DNA from: Gaertneriomyces semiglobifer
Lineage: Eukaryota; Chytridiomycota; Chytridiomycetes; Spizellomycetales; Spizellomycetaceae
Length of the DNA stretch: 64,000 nt
Assembly (NCBI GenBank): GCA_025558075.1
Contig: JAHLKF010000012.1
Location: 124,001-188,000, forward strand
Direction of reading: 5' to 3'
Part shown: positions 44,699 to 54,707 of the stretch, in pieces
Position numbering within the stretch: position 1 is the stretch's first letter
Layout of the letters: each line of letters begins with the position of its first letter
Notes under the pieces: generated by a model
The model's input: the letters and a program-made list of their open reading frames with translations, nothing else
Database searches by the model: none
Told to the model about the DNA's origin: nothing
Position numbers and translations under genes: made by a program

Positions 44699-46030
44699 TT
44701 ATAGTCGCGCCATTGGCCTGTACTGTGTTTCCTCAAGCACAGCAACAATTTCCTCGCGCGCCCGGCCCGCGCTGGCTAATGCCACAAAAGACCACGTCAG
44801 GTTGTTCGCACCCTGCATAAATCCTGTTTCCCGATTCCATTGCTCACTGATTCCATACTCTGTATCCTTCGGTAGGTGCTTACGGAGGCGTCTTAAATAG
44901 GCATCACCCTTGTCCAGCTCATCTTGAGCAGCCTGCACATCTTTCAGAGACGGGACACTATGCAGCGACATATGATACGCCGCGGTGCGATAGTGCACTT
45001 CGGCAAACGCGCAAGTAAGCAATGGCCAAGGATTACCCAATGACGTGGTTTCATATCCGTCATATGTGTCTTCAGGATATCGGCCGATGGCGGGTGCAGT
45101 CCCGTCAGCGTCCGTCTGGCGATTGATACTATATAAACGTCCAAACGTGTCAGCAAGCGCTGCCATCGTCAGATGTATTGCCTTTGAATGCGGTGGATAC
45201 GGTGACGCTGGCGCATGCAATGCCGCTAATATCACTTGCGCATCCAACCTAGATGGTTTATGCGCCGGGATGGGAACATGAGGTTGTATCAATCCGTTTC
45301 CTGTTTTGAACCACTCTAGCTTATGTCGCACGAATTGGGATTGAAGTTTGAACCATTCGGCGTTATGCGTGTCGTTGAACCGTTCGGCGAGCGAAGTGCC
45401 TTTGAGCAACGCCGAATGTACGACGGACGAAGTGTAGAAGTTGTGGGCTCGGATTTCTTCCCACGGATCGAAGGATTCGAGGGTATGCGTCTGCGATATG
45501 TAGTGCAGGGAAGGTAATATTGCCTTATAATACGTATCTGCCTGTTTGTTGTGGTCCAAGTGTGGAAGGATGGATATCATGGCGAGAACCCGCAGCGCAG
45601 GGGAATCATTTTGGGGTCTAGCCCAGGGAAGCGTATATGGCGCCCCATCTAAGTGGAACTTGGGTTCGCCCAGCCCTGTTCTAGTTGATTTATACGTGTT
45701 CTGAGTTTCTAGGTCGATGTAGCGTTCGAGTGTGGTGAGGAGTTCAGACGTGGGGTTACGCGCGTATGCCGAGCTGAGGAAGCTGACGCAGAGTGCCGCA
45801 TCACGCACCCAGTGATAAGAGTAATCTGGATGTGAGGTGGATGGAGATGCACGAATCGCGCCGTTGGGAAGGGTATTTCGCAGGATGGACGGGATGGTGG
45901 TGTTGGCTATCTGTGACAGCCAATTCCGAAGAGAGGATGAGGCGTGGGACGACATGAGAGGTATTTGCGGAGGAGCCGCGGAAAGAACGGAAAGAGAAGA
46001 CAGGAGAGATAAGAGTAAAGCTAGACGCAT
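44699..46030 (-). CDS. secreted glucoamylase, GH15
   Basis: Exo-acting alpha-1,4-glucan glucohydrolase that releases glucose from starch or glycogen ends. Single exon, 443 residues from the ATG at 46030; the longer in-frame frame to 46114 would bury the signal peptide. N-terminal signal peptide (MRLALLLSLLSSLSVLSA). GH15 landmarks: IRASPSTSHPDYSYHWVRDAA-like substrate-binding WVRD, the catalytic-acid region ESFDPWEEIRAHNFYT, the YNGYETTS-like YDGYETTSLGNPW and the catalytic-base region EYGISEQWNRETG. No starch-binding CBM20 domain follows, so it is a stand-alone catalytic domain. Good candidate for an extracellular saprotrophic enzyme. Confidence 0.94.
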   Translation of the reverse strand: MRLALLLSLLSSLSVLSAAPPQIPLMSSHASSSLRNWLSQIANTTIPSILRNTLPNGAIRASPSTSHPDYSYHWVRDAALCVSFLSSAYARNPTSELLTTLERYIDLETQNTYKSTRTGLGEPKFHLDGAPYTLPWARPQNDSPALRVLAMISILPHLDHNKQADTYYKAILPSLHYISQTHTLESFDPWEEIRAHNFYTSSVVHSALLKGTSLAERFNDTHNAEWFKLQSQFVRHKLEWFKTGNGLIQPHVPIPAHKPSRLDAQVILAALHAPASPYPPHSKAIHLTMAALADTFGRLYSINRQTDADGTAPAIGRYPEDTYDGYETTSLGNPWPLLTCAFAEVHYRTAAYHMSLHSVPSLKDVQAAQDELDKGDAYLRRLRKHLPKDTEYGISEQWNRETGFMQGANNLTWSFVALASAGRAREEIVAVLEETQYRPMARL

Positions 46031-46514
46031 TTTGAGTTGCTGGTATAATGTGAGCTTGCGCGTTGGAAAGTTGGAAAGGCCAAAAAGTTCAGAGCGCGTC
46101 AAAAACCGTGTCATTTGCGAAATGTCAGTCTCGCGCTCAATGTGGTCAGTGATTCTGTAGGATCAAGTGACCGGACGTTACCTATCGGTGCGTTGTACTC
46201 GAAACCTGGAACTCGCCTTGTGCTTGAACTGGACAGAGCTGGGCACACCAAAATCAGCTCGTATCTCCATGCGGTGCTCTCTCATGACACATAGCCGTGG
46301 CAACGCATTGACAGGCCCATACGCTCCCAGGCTATGATGGCAAAGAATAGCCATCCTCTTCTTCCCTTCACTACAAAAAGGATGCATCGCCTCACACTAC
46401 AGTCGTGCTATACGAACACAGGATCTTTTATAACCTTGCTTAACATACAATGCTTTCAAACCGTATCAGTTCAGTGTATCTACAGTGTCAGTTCCAAAAA
46501 CTTCAATCCGCTGC
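46031..46514. promoter_or_regulatory. intergenic, glucoamylase promoter side
   Basis: Between two tandem minus-strand genes: it holds the glucoamylase promoter and the 3' end of the voltage-sensor-like gene. No coding content seen. Confidence 0.4.
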
Positions 46515-47131
46515 TCAAAACCGATCCTCCCACAATCTCTCATCGCTCAGCAATCCAGTATCACTATAAACCGGTAACACATCGAAGGTAATGTCTTTGA
46601 CTGCCTTCTTGGTCCCTCGCCTGGCGACGCCAATCATTCGCACCAACCCAGCCGCATTGCGGATGATCAGTAGAACCTCCTCAAATGCCCACTCCGATCG
46701 ACTCAGTCCAGAGCATAGTGCAGAATTGGAAAAGAGTGATGGGAGGAGTGTGAGCGAACACAAGAGTAGCGTAAAGATGTCGAGATATGTCCACATATTG
46801 AGGAAATGCTTTGGGGATGAAAAGTACGTGAGCCCCAGTGACAGTAAGAGAAGAATGGTCAATATGAGTTCGAGCGTATGATGGACACGAGTTGGGCTGT
46901 CGTACGTTGGAGTGGACCACAGTCAAACAATAGTAACAAGAGTGCAGTTAGATAATGATAAAGCACACAATCTAACAAAACAAGCAGGTGCATCTCCTAC
47001 CAGGCTTGTCGGAAGGACATCCATAGACAGACGGCGCTCAGAGCCAACATTCCTCCATAGAATAGTCGAGCATATTTTGAATGCAAAAAGCGGGTGGCAA
47101 GATTCTGAAGCTCGGTTACTTCCCTGTACAT
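46515..47131 (-). CDS. four-helix voltage-sensor-like membrane protein
   Basis: Small membrane protein that resembles an isolated voltage-sensor domain (as in Hv1 proton channels). Exons on the minus strand: 47131..47001 and 46896..46515, 170 residues. Helix 1 ARLFYGGMLALSAVCLWMSF; helix 2 HTLELILTILLLLSLGLTYF with an acidic residue near its start; helix 3 MWTYLDIFTLLLCSLTLLP with an Asp at the position conserved in S3; helix 4 EEVLLIIRNAAGLVRMIGVA followed by RR, with Arg residues separated by hydrophobic residues as in S4. The Arg spacing is looser than the strict every-third pattern. No pore or phosphatase domain follows. The start at 47131 is the first ATG; an upstream exon is possible because an AG acceptor precedes it. 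Function as a channel or sensor is inference. Confidence 0.6.
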
Positions 47132-47466
47132 TTTGAGGCTGTCAGTTTGTTGCTTGCCGCCTCAAGATTAAACTCAACTTTGAGCTGAATCCAACCTCAT
47201 TACGTCTTGCCAGAAGTACTGTTTAAACCAGCAACTTGGACGGTTGTCTTTTGAAATTATGAGTGCTGAGTGAAGGCGTTTGTGGCGTTGACCTCGCTCA
47301 TACAAAGAGCAGCGGAGCTGGGCATCCAACGAAGAAGAAAGCAACACTTCTCACAACACTGCGATCGAAATGGAAGACGCTAATGGAAAAGGTGGTGGTG
47401 GTGGTAAGTTATTATCGTGATATTCATTTAGGCTATGTGAAACCAACAAAATAAAGCACCTAAAAC
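47132..47466. other. intergenic stretch, no gene seen
   Basis: Lies between the voltage-sensor-like gene and the tRNA terminator. It includes an AATAAAG-like sequence near 47450. No coding content recognised. Confidence 0.4.
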
Positions 47467-47471
47467 AAAAA
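47467..47471 (-). terminator. RNA polymerase III T-run after tRNA-Val
   Basis: On the minus strand five consecutive T residues begin two bases after the tRNA discriminator base, the usual Pol III stop. Confidence 0.8.
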
Positions 47472-47472
47472 G

Positions 47473-47546
47473 TGGTTTCATCCAGGTTCGAACTGGAGAC
47501 CTCCTGTGTGTTAGACAGGTGTGATGACCAACTACACCATGAAACC
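47473..47546 (-). tRNA. tRNA-Val (anticodon AAC)
   Basis: Minus-strand cloverleaf without intron. The acceptor arms GGTTTCA and TGAAACC pair fully. A-box-like GGTGTAGTTGGTCAT, anticodon stem CCTGT/ACAGG with loop CTAACAC (anticodon AAC, reading GUU) and B-box GTTCGAACC with a paired T stem are all present. The discriminator is A. AAC is the standard eukaryotic isoacceptor after conversion to inosine. Confidence 0.95.
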
Positions 47547-48032
47547 TCGGATGACTGTTAACATTCGACTGACTTGTTAATCTCCCAACCCTAGCGAAAG
47601 ATCCATTTTGTCAAAAGTGGCGCGCAACCTAAATTTAAAAGTCCGCTCCGGGGCGCGTCGAAAATAGTCGATAATTGAGATAATCCCCAGAACACTCGAA
47701 GCTCAATGAGCAAGGAAGTAGAAAGTGGAAAAAGCTGACTGTAAAGCCGCAACAAGCTATATATACGACGGCGTAACGAAAATGGTCATCAAGATAGGCA
47801 CTTGAAGCCGTGTTCCCATGCAACCCGCGCGACACAATATTCGCCTCTTGAACAACAATGGGCCGGGGTCGCTTCATTGGAGAGCGAACTCTTCAATGTC
47901 CAACGGGCGCAATATAAATGGGACCACTACCTTTCATGCCATGGAGCACTTGGATCATTCGTACAAGGTTTAGGTGGCATACTGCTGTCGTAGTCCCAAT
48001 CTTAATTCTACCTCACATACCCGACTTTGGTA
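47547..48032. promoter_or_regulatory. intergenic, upstream of Cache/HAMP gene
   Basis: Holds the upstream (internal-promoter-independent) flank of the tRNA and the promoter of the receptor gene. A CTATATATACG sequence at 47757-47767 could serve as a TATA-like element. No gene was recognised. Confidence 0.35.
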
Positions 48033-49928
48033 ATGGACTTGAGCGCTGCTAAGCGTGGCAGTTTGGGTTCCACACTGGATACAACTTCGCCGCAACCGAA
48101 CTCTACGAGACGTCCTAGTGCTGGTGATGCGTTGGATGTACGATCTACATCCTCGGCGACGGTCCCGACGGGATGGTCAACGAGAGGAAGCTTTCAAACC
48201 GGAGGGGCTGGAGGGACGATGACTTCTTCCAGTGATGGATCTATGGTGATTGCAGATTTGGCGAAGGAAACGAAGAAACATTCTATCGCGGCGAGATTTC
48301 CTGGTATACCCATTGCAGCAATCGTTACTACGCTCATCATTGGATCACTGTTGGCTGTTGCATTGGTGGTGAGCATCAACATTGATACATTGATATGATA
48401 TGCTTGTCGCCAGTTTCTCACGCTTTGTCCATAGCTCGGCATTTTATTCGACAAAGCTAGTCAAGACGCGGTTCATGAACTCTCCGACCGGATTATTTAC
48501 GATGCGGTCAAACAAGTCGTGTCTGGCATCGATGAAGTCAAACAAACCGGGATTGAGTTTGCCGCTTTATGGGAGCAAAGTCCGTCCATTCGGCAGATTA
48601 TGGATACTTCCGTGAGCCCACCTCCTTTGAGACTATTTGAAATGCATCTCCCTGAAAATGGCGGTGAAATATTCGCGCAAGGTTATCAAATGACCAAGAG
48701 TGTTAGCTACTTGAGCAATACCGGATGTATTACCAAGAAAGTCACAATTACTGCTGACAAAAATGGGCCGATTGACCCCACCGAACGGTTTTTATTTGTT
48801 GGCACTTACCGGGACAACGTTAATGGCATGATTGGTACGACCTTTGTCGATTACGACAGTTCCGCAACATGGGTCCACTTCCTTGACGCCCAGAAACCCA
48901 GTCGGCCTTTGGAGCTACTTGGATTCGCTTCCTTCCCTACACGTGATGCAACGAAGGGTGCGAATCCCTTGGAGTCGTACCCCTTCGCCGTCGAACCAGA
49001 ATCTACCATCGCCAACTCCCCAATATACGAGCTCCTTACCGCTGCCGAACCCGTGCGTGGTGTTCAATGGGCTGTGACTATGTACCTTGGAGTCATGCAG
49101 CTCTCACCAGCCTTTGCGGTCTACGACTATGTGGACCCCGACAAAGCATTGTATTCCTGCGGATTTTCTTTTAACGTGGAACAGGCTCTCACCCCATTGA
49201 TGAAATCGCTTCGGCCAACGACGAACAGTAAAATTTTCTTGATGGAACGAGCTACAGGATACCTCATCGCTTCAGATACTCTAGGCAGCACCTACGAGAC
49301 ACTTAACGCGTTGTTAAACCAGTACAAGCGCTTTCAGCCGCATCAATCAACTGATGCGGAGACTGCCGCCGTAGGTGCTGTCCTCCGCGATTATTTCGAC
49401 GGCTACTCGAATATACCCTCGTCAACAACGGAGATAACCCGCTTGGAGCAAAAGATTAACTCCAAGGATTGGATTATCAACCTTCAGTCCGTCGCTGCCG
49501 ACCCGTCTGAATGGATCCTTGTCGTCGCCATGCCACGTGCAGACTTCTTTGGTAACGTTGACAAGACGCGAAAAACATCTGTTGGTATCGCTGCGGGGAT
49601 TGGGGCCATCGGTGCAGTGTTGAGCGCTATTCTGAGTTTCATCGTCCTGCGACCACTGGCTCGCCTCGCTCACTCCATGAAGCAGCTCACCAAGTTTGAC
49701 TTCTCATCGCTGGAAGGAGGTGCCCTCGATGCTCGCTCCCATATTTTGGAGATTAGAAAGCTGCAACAGACTTTCTCGACCATGGTCAACGCCTTCGCTG
49801 CTGGAATCCGAAAGAACAAAGCACTTGTTGGAGGCCAGATGGGAGTCATCAAATCCGGGGAGACTGGAGGTGCACGCTTTATGAGCAGCGGTGGCGTTAG
49901 TGGTGACAGGAAGCAGAGCATTGCGTAG
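48033..49928 (+). CDS. Cache/HAMP-type transmembrane receptor without output domain
   Basis: Membrane receptor with the layout of the sensory half of chytrid nucleotide cyclases and histidine kinases. Exons 48033..48368 and 48435..49928; 609 residues. Residues 1-90 are a Ser/Thr/Pro-rich cytosolic tail. Helix 1 is about 92-113 (IPIAAIVTTLIIGSLLAVAL). An extracellular region of about 380 residues has the alternating alpha/beta look of a double Cache sensor (IYDAVKQVVSGIDEVK, FLFVGTYRDNVNGMIGTTF, WAVTMYLG, SGFSF-like SCGFSFNVE). Helix 2 is about 495-517. A HAMP-like linker follows (VLRPLARLAHSMKQLTKFDF, then EIRKLQQTFSTMVNAFAAG), which in relatives leads into a cyclase or kinase. Here the protein stops about 40 residues later, so there is no visible effector domain. 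Ligand unknown. Confidence 0.75.
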
Positions 49929-50105
49929 ATACGTAGGACTTTCAAGCGCTAGTTGTAATGTTTAATACCCATTATTTTTATTAAAACGGTAGCTACCGCA
50001 GTGAAGTTGAGTCAGTGAAAGCTGTCTTCAGTTTCTGTTGACTAGATAGGTTCTCTTGCACAAGACATCCGCGTCGCAAAGTCAATGTAGCAAAAGACTA
50101 AACGG

Positions 50106-50223
50106 TACCGAGCCTCGACTATCTATCACTGCAAGTGCACCTCCCCGGAATCCAACCGTCGTTCGCCCGGCCTTTACTTGCTCAAGATGTCAGATTTTGA
50201 CCGCTCGGCTACGGCGGCGTCTT
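50106..50223 (-). repeat. tRNA-like repeat unit, copy 1
   Basis: On the minus strand it carries an intact A-box-like block (TAGCCGAGCGGTC) and a decayed B-box (GGTTGGATTCC), about 50135-50223, flanked by TACCGAGCC shared with copy 2. The acceptor arms do not pair, so it is not a functional tRNA by eye. It fits a tRNA(Ser/Leu)-derived SINE or a pseudogene. Confidence 0.55.
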
Positions 50224-50306
50224 GTTATGCATGAGAACCATTCCCAAGATGCCCTTCAGCGCAGGGCTCCCTGAGCAGTAAACGTAATCATTCAAAATAA
50301 CAAAAG

Positions 50307-50427
50307 TACCGAGCCCAGGGCATCTATCATTGCGAAGTGCACCTCCCCGGAATCGAACTCGCGTTCGCCCGGCTTTACACGCTCAAGATGCCCAGGTCTA
50401 GACCGCTCGGCTATGGCGGCGTCTTGC
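50307..50427 (-). repeat. tRNA-like repeat unit, copy 2
   Basis: About 201 bp from copy 1 and in the same orientation. A-box TAGCCGAGCGGTC and B-box GTTCGATTCC are both readable, yet the T stem and acceptor arms have several mismatches. The shared TACCGAGCC...GTGCACCTCCCCGG flank shows that a unit larger than the tRNA body was duplicated. Confidence 0.55.
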
Positions 50428-50552
50428 AAAAGGCAGGGCATTGGAACGACCGGCCATGCGAGGTGTGAATCATGTCGCGCTTGTCCGGACGCGTAGTTTC
50501 CCACGCGTGTGTGCAGATTACGACAACGTTTAACACGCGGACAGAGCTCAAC

Positions 50553-50640
50553 GGGACTCATTGTTCCTGATACGGTTAGATTGTTGTGCAGCTGTGCCAT
50601 TGTTTTGCAATCTACTTGGTGGCCCAGTTGCTGCTGTTCG
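50553..50640 (-). repeat. dispersed block, copy A (inverted relative to 58.07 kb)
   Basis: On the minus strand it reads CAGCAACTGGGCCACCAAGT, then AGATTGCA-AACAATGGCA-AGCTGC, matching the plus strand at 58067-58118. The adjoining GGGACTCATTGTTCC module (50553-50567) is in the same plus-strand orientation at both loci, so it is inverted relative to the rest of the block. Confidence 0.75.
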
Positions 50641-50707
50641 TTCATTCATCCTTGAAATTTAGATGACGAATGGCGCCATGGCATCGACCAAAGGCCTGCC
50701 TCTCGGA

Positions 50708-50718
50708 TATAAAAGGGG
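50708..50718 (+). promoter_or_regulatory. TATA box followed by CT-rich initiator region
   Basis: TATAAAAGGGG preceded by CGGA and followed by a CT-rich stretch (CGCTTCCTCCCC, then TCTCCCTC). The same arrangement occurs twice at 58131-58170. No protein-coding gene follows; a simple repeat array starts about 55 bp downstream. Confidence 0.55.
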
Positions 50719-50764
50719 CCCCGTTCGTCGCTTCCTCCCCTCAGTTTTCCTTCAGTTCGTCTCC

Positions 50765-51060
50765 CTCAACATCTTCGACTAATAGTGGCCTTCGACTACT
50801 GGACATCGCCTTGTGGACTTCGACAACTGGACTTCGACAACTGGACTTCGACTACTGGACATCGCCGTGTGGACTTCGACTACAGTATACAACAACCTCG
50901 ACTTGTGGACATCGACTGCAACAACCTCGACTACTGGGCTTCAACTACAACACAACCTCGACTACTGGACTTCAACTACAACACAACCTCGACTACTGGA
51001 CTTCAACTACAACACAACCTCGACTGCTGGACTTCGACTCTCCGGACCTCGACACCAGGA
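50765..51060 (+). repeat. simple tandem array of CGACTACTGGACTTC-like units
   Basis: Degenerate array built from CGACTACTGGACTTCGAC and CTACAACACAACCT units about 15-32 nt long, with A, C and T prevailing over G. All three plus-strand frames stay open across most of it, giving repeated DFDYWTS, GLRQLD and LDYWTST peptides. This is a by-product of the repeat and not evidence of a gene. Confidence 0.8.
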
Positions 51061-51899
51061 GCTGATGTGGAGGTCCGGAAAGTCGAGGAGATGATGTGGA
51101 GATGATGTGTAAATCAGGGCAAAGCGGCCGTGAGACCCGGCGGCAGGTGAAGAAATGCTTCGGGCATACCTTCACTTGACAGATCATAAATCCCCGGAGT
51201 CCAGCATTTGAAGGAGACTTTAATCATTTTTGCTTTGTATTGAATAATATTATGTGTTTTATCATTTCTCGAGTTCGAAATTGTCTTAAAAATACATTGG
51301 AAACCACTCGAAAGATGCTCTTCATCGCAGGGCATTGGAACGGACGCGTCACGACGGGCCATGCGAGGAAGGTTCAACAAAGTACGTCTTGTTTGTCTTG
51401 GCTGCTATGACCAATGATACTCACACGTGCTTTCACATTCGGCCTGGATATGAACTCGCTCCACACGAACTGCAGCACAGATCCCGTGCGTTTCGCTGTT
51501 GGCTGCTGCAATGGCGATGGTCGCAGATCAGGCACGGAAGGTACTTCATTGCACTTTGATCGCTTTGTAGGTTCATTCGAGAGCTGGTATGTACCCATCA
51601 ATACTTTACTGATCGATCTGCTCTATAACGACAGGTTGGCTTTGTGAGTCCACTACTAGGCCGAGGAGTTTTGGAAACGGACAGGAGCAGTATTGAGGGG
51701 AATGACTGTCCTGCGCCTTTATGTCAATGCGCAGTCCGGTAAGCGAACCGCGCTACTGTCTCCATTCACTCCCGAAGTGTCACTCTCTTGGACGGACGTT
51801 TCTTAGTCGGTCGCTGTGGAACTACCCTTCATGGCGTTGTCCGTCTGGGCGATGTAGACCTACTTCACACTTTCCCACGGGTCAAGGTTGAGAAATTCC

Positions 51900-52560
51900 C
51901 AGCACTTGGACGCGTCGTCGTCCATGACGCGTCAGAAAAAAAAAATCTCGGAAAAATTGGGAAATGGGAGCTGGAGTTAGCACGAGTAGTGTAATCGTGG
52001 CAGGGGAAGGTGGGGATGCGGGAGCTGGTCCAACTAGCGTCGTATGAGCTCGGTCAAGGTAATAGTGCCTGCACTTGGACGCGTCTTCGTCCATGACGCG
52101 TCAGAAAAAAAAAACTCGGAAAAATAGGGAAATGAGAGCTAGAGTTGGTGCGAGTAGTGCAATCGTGGCAGGGGAAGGTGGGGATGCAGGAGCAGGTTCA
52201 ACGAGCGTCGTATGAGCTCGGCCAAGGTACAATGCCGCGTCTACGTCCATGACGCGTCGGAAAAAAAAAATCTCGGAAAAATTGTGAAATGAGAGCTAGA
52301 GTTGGAGCGAGTAGCTCATTCGTGGCAGGGGAAGGTGGGGATACGGGAGCAGTTTCAATGAGCGTCGTATGAGCTCGGCCAAGGTACAATGCCGCTTCTT
52401 CGTCCATGACGCGTCGGAAAAAAAAATCTCCGAAAAATTGTGAAATGAGAGCTAGAGTTGGAGCGAGTAGCTCATTCGTGGCAGGGGAAGGTGGGGATAC
52501 GGGAGCAGTTTCAATGAGCGTCGAATGAGCTCAAATGGAGGAAAGGACGCGTCCTGACGC
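51900..52560. repeat. four-copy tandem repeat (155-170 bp) with paired ACGCGT sites
   Basis: Copies are anchored by CATGACGCGTC at 51923, 52093, 52248 and 52405. Each has an A-run of 7-10 bases, then TCGGAAAAAT, GTGGCAGGGGAAGGTGGGGAT and GCGTCGTATGAGCTCGG. Copies 1 and 2 carry a second GACGCGTC just before CATGACGCGTC. A further pair of GACGCG sequences follows the last copy at 52548. The ACGCGT core matches the MluI cell-cycle box of fungi. Confidence 0.85.
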
Positions 52561-52847
52561 GACACTATGGAAGCAAGGTATAATCGGCGATTCCTCGTAA
52601 GTAATGAGCTTGCGATGGTGGTAGGGGACCCTCTGAGAGGACGGGGGAGACGGAGGACAGCAAACATGCCGCAATCTCAATCAGCAAAAGTGCATGTGGT
52701 GATTCATGAAACATCCAGAGGAAGTAAACAGGCGTGATTAGTTCACGCGCAAGTGTTTGCAAATTGTGTTGATTAAGGAGCAATGCTTACAACGAAAGTA
52801 CGAGTCAACTACTTTCGCAGCGCATTTCCTCACAGCTGCGTTGACTT

Positions 52848-53999
52848 TCATGCCCTTGGCGCATTGCGCTGTGCATAGAGCCTGTGTTCATCCCACGTCC
52901 GACAATTACAACGCTTCCAACGTACACCGCAGATGTAACAAAATTCAGCTCCGCAAACGCAGTATATATGGAAGCAACCGATCATCAGTTCCACCATGCG
53001 ATTGCAGTTATAACATTGTCGCCACCCGCTTAGCTTTGCCAAGTCCTGTAACTCGGCAATTCCAGGAGTCTGGGGACAATCCTGGCCATGATGCCCTCGA
53101 CTACGGCATCTTGTACAGACGGATATTCCGCATGCATGACACGTTACAGAATCCGACGCGTTGTTGAATTTGCTGGGATGAATAAAAACCCCACATCCAG
53201 GCCCAGGGCAGTACAGTGGGTTCGGAGTGCTGAATTCGAGTACTTTATCCTTGAAAACGGTGAGCTCTGACACGGATAGGACACTGATGGCCGAATCATG
53301 TGGGACGTCCTGACCACAGCAACGGGGAGGCCGGAAAGACCCGTTTGAAGAAGCGTGGAGAAAGAGGCCGCGGAGACAGTCTTTGCAGTAGGAATGAGAG
53401 CACGACGCTCGGTAGGCTGATTCTTCTGACATGCCGTCACCGCAAGCAACGCAGGCGACGTGAGGTCGTTTGTATCCTGACGGACCAGCTTGCACTTCCT
53501 CATCCGAGTCAGTGCTGGCTTCCAGGTCCTCCAGGCGTAACGAACCTGAGTGAACGCTGCCATCAGCCTTGCTGGCATCGGACTCGCTGTCCGTGCCTGA
53601 CCATTGAAAGTCATGCAACTTTTCTTTTCCTTTTTCACTGTCCGTGCCACGCCTGGCGTCTGCAACTGCATCAGCAAGGGTTCCTCCATTTGCGAGTGCC
53701 TGCGCAATCTTTCTGTCCACACTTGCTTGGTTCTCTTCAGTCTGCGCGGCAGCCAAAGCCGAGCTGTCCGTTCGAACAGCCCTGGCGATACTCCAAGCTA
53801 GCTGTATATCACCAGTGTTCAGTAGCATCGCTCTCAGTTCATTCTCGTACGACTCCAGTGCGATCTCTTCATCTGAGGGATCTTTGCCTTTTCCTTTGAG
53901 AGATGCCCTGAGCTCTGCTATATCTTGAAGTTGGAGTGCAATGTCGAGCGCGATGGTTTCGCTAACCTCAGCGGGAGCGGGAGCTACAGCTGCTCCCAT
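52848..53999 (-). CDS. RBR-type E3 ubiquitin ligase
   Basis: RING-between-RING ligase that passes ubiquitin through a Cys on RING2. Single exon, 383 residues. Residues 1-175 are acidic and helical and include a SEKGKEKLHDFQW region. RING1 starts at about 178 (CVACGDGMSEESAYRASCSH, then YCKDCL). The IBR follows (LYCPGPGCGVFIHPSKF, TCHACGISVCTRCRSRGHHG). RING2 is near the end (RQCYNCNRMVELMIGCFHIY, CVCGAEFCYICG); the Cys in IGCFH corresponds to the catalytic Cys. The protein ends soon after CNCRTWDEHRLYAQ. This layout is common among expanded fungal RBR ligases. It sits alone between repeat arrays. Confidence 0.92.
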   Translation of the reverse strand: MGAAVAPAPAEVSETIALDIALQLQDIAELRASLKGKGKDPSDEEIALESYENELRAMLLNTGDIQLAWSIARAVRTDSSALAAAQTEENQASVDRKIAQALANGGTLADAVADARRGTDSEKGKEKLHDFQWSGTDSESDASKADGSVHSGSLRLEDLEASTDSDEEVQAGPSGYKRPHVACVACGDGMSEESAYRASCSHSYCKDCLRGLFLHASSNGSFRPPRCCGQDVPHDSAISVLSVSELTVFKDKVLEFSTPNPLYCPGPGCGVFIHPSKFNNASDSVTCHACGISVCTRCRSRGHHGQDCPQTPGIAELQDLAKLSGWRQCYNCNRMVELMIGCFHIYCVCGAEFCYICGVRWKRCNCRTWDEHRLYAQRNAPRA

Positions 54000-54707
54000 T
54001 GCAGATCTTCAGCTACTGTTGATCCCCTACACCAGATGCTGGTAGAATTGAAGCAGTGGCAGGCAGTTCCCTTGCTTCTCGCATGGATTCTGGCATATCG
54101 TCGGATCAAGAAAATGTGTTCATAGATTGACACTGGCGTTTTTGACAGTTTTGATGCCGTGGACCCCGGCTGCGTCACAAGGGCTTTTACCCCGCGAGGT
54201 TCCTGGAATTAATGCATACCCGGCGTGTTGGAAACCACTAACGAAAAGCCCCTCACACTAATGCATTATGGTTCTCGTTAGGGTCGTGCTCTTTTGGCAC
54301 GGTGCATTGGACGTGTGGGAAAGTGCCGCGTCCTGACACGTTCTGTTATTGATTGATGGCATACACGCATGGCACCTGTCCACTGTTTGTGACCTTTAAT
54401 TTTGCCCCTCCTTTCCGTTTGTCCGAATCATTGGTGTAAAGCTGGTAGACTTTGGCACTAGGTAAATCGGTTATGATTGATTGATTTTGGTTTAATTGGT
54501 AGAAGAATGTACTTAGAGCGTTTCGTTCGTCGCACTCTCATATAGCTTTGCCATAACATTTGTTACTCTATAGAACGAAAGCAGGGCTAGCGTACTACCC
54601 TAATGTGGATGTCGTCCTCGGTTTACAAAGTATATATGCGTCATTTCATCCCGGATGTAGAGTCAACAGAGGAGCAACGTCTTCAATTTTCGTAATCCCA
54701 TTAATAT
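54000..54707. other. intergenic stretch, no gene seen
   Basis: Contains the RBR promoter side and AT-rich DNA up to R1 copy 2. GCCGCGTCCTGACACG at about 54327 echoes the ACGCGTCCTGACGCG sequence at 52548, suggesting a scattered repeat fragment. Confidence 0.4.

Noticed and set aside
50292..50645. 117-codon minus-strand frame starting MNEQQQLGHQVDCKTMAQ
   Set aside because: It is built from the dispersed block and the tRNA-like unit; the copy at 58.07 kb has a stop after the same beginning.
50670..51105. Open frames encoding repeated YWTST and LDF peptides
   Set aside because: They are open in several frames because the DNA is a simple tandem array; not evidence of a repeat protein.
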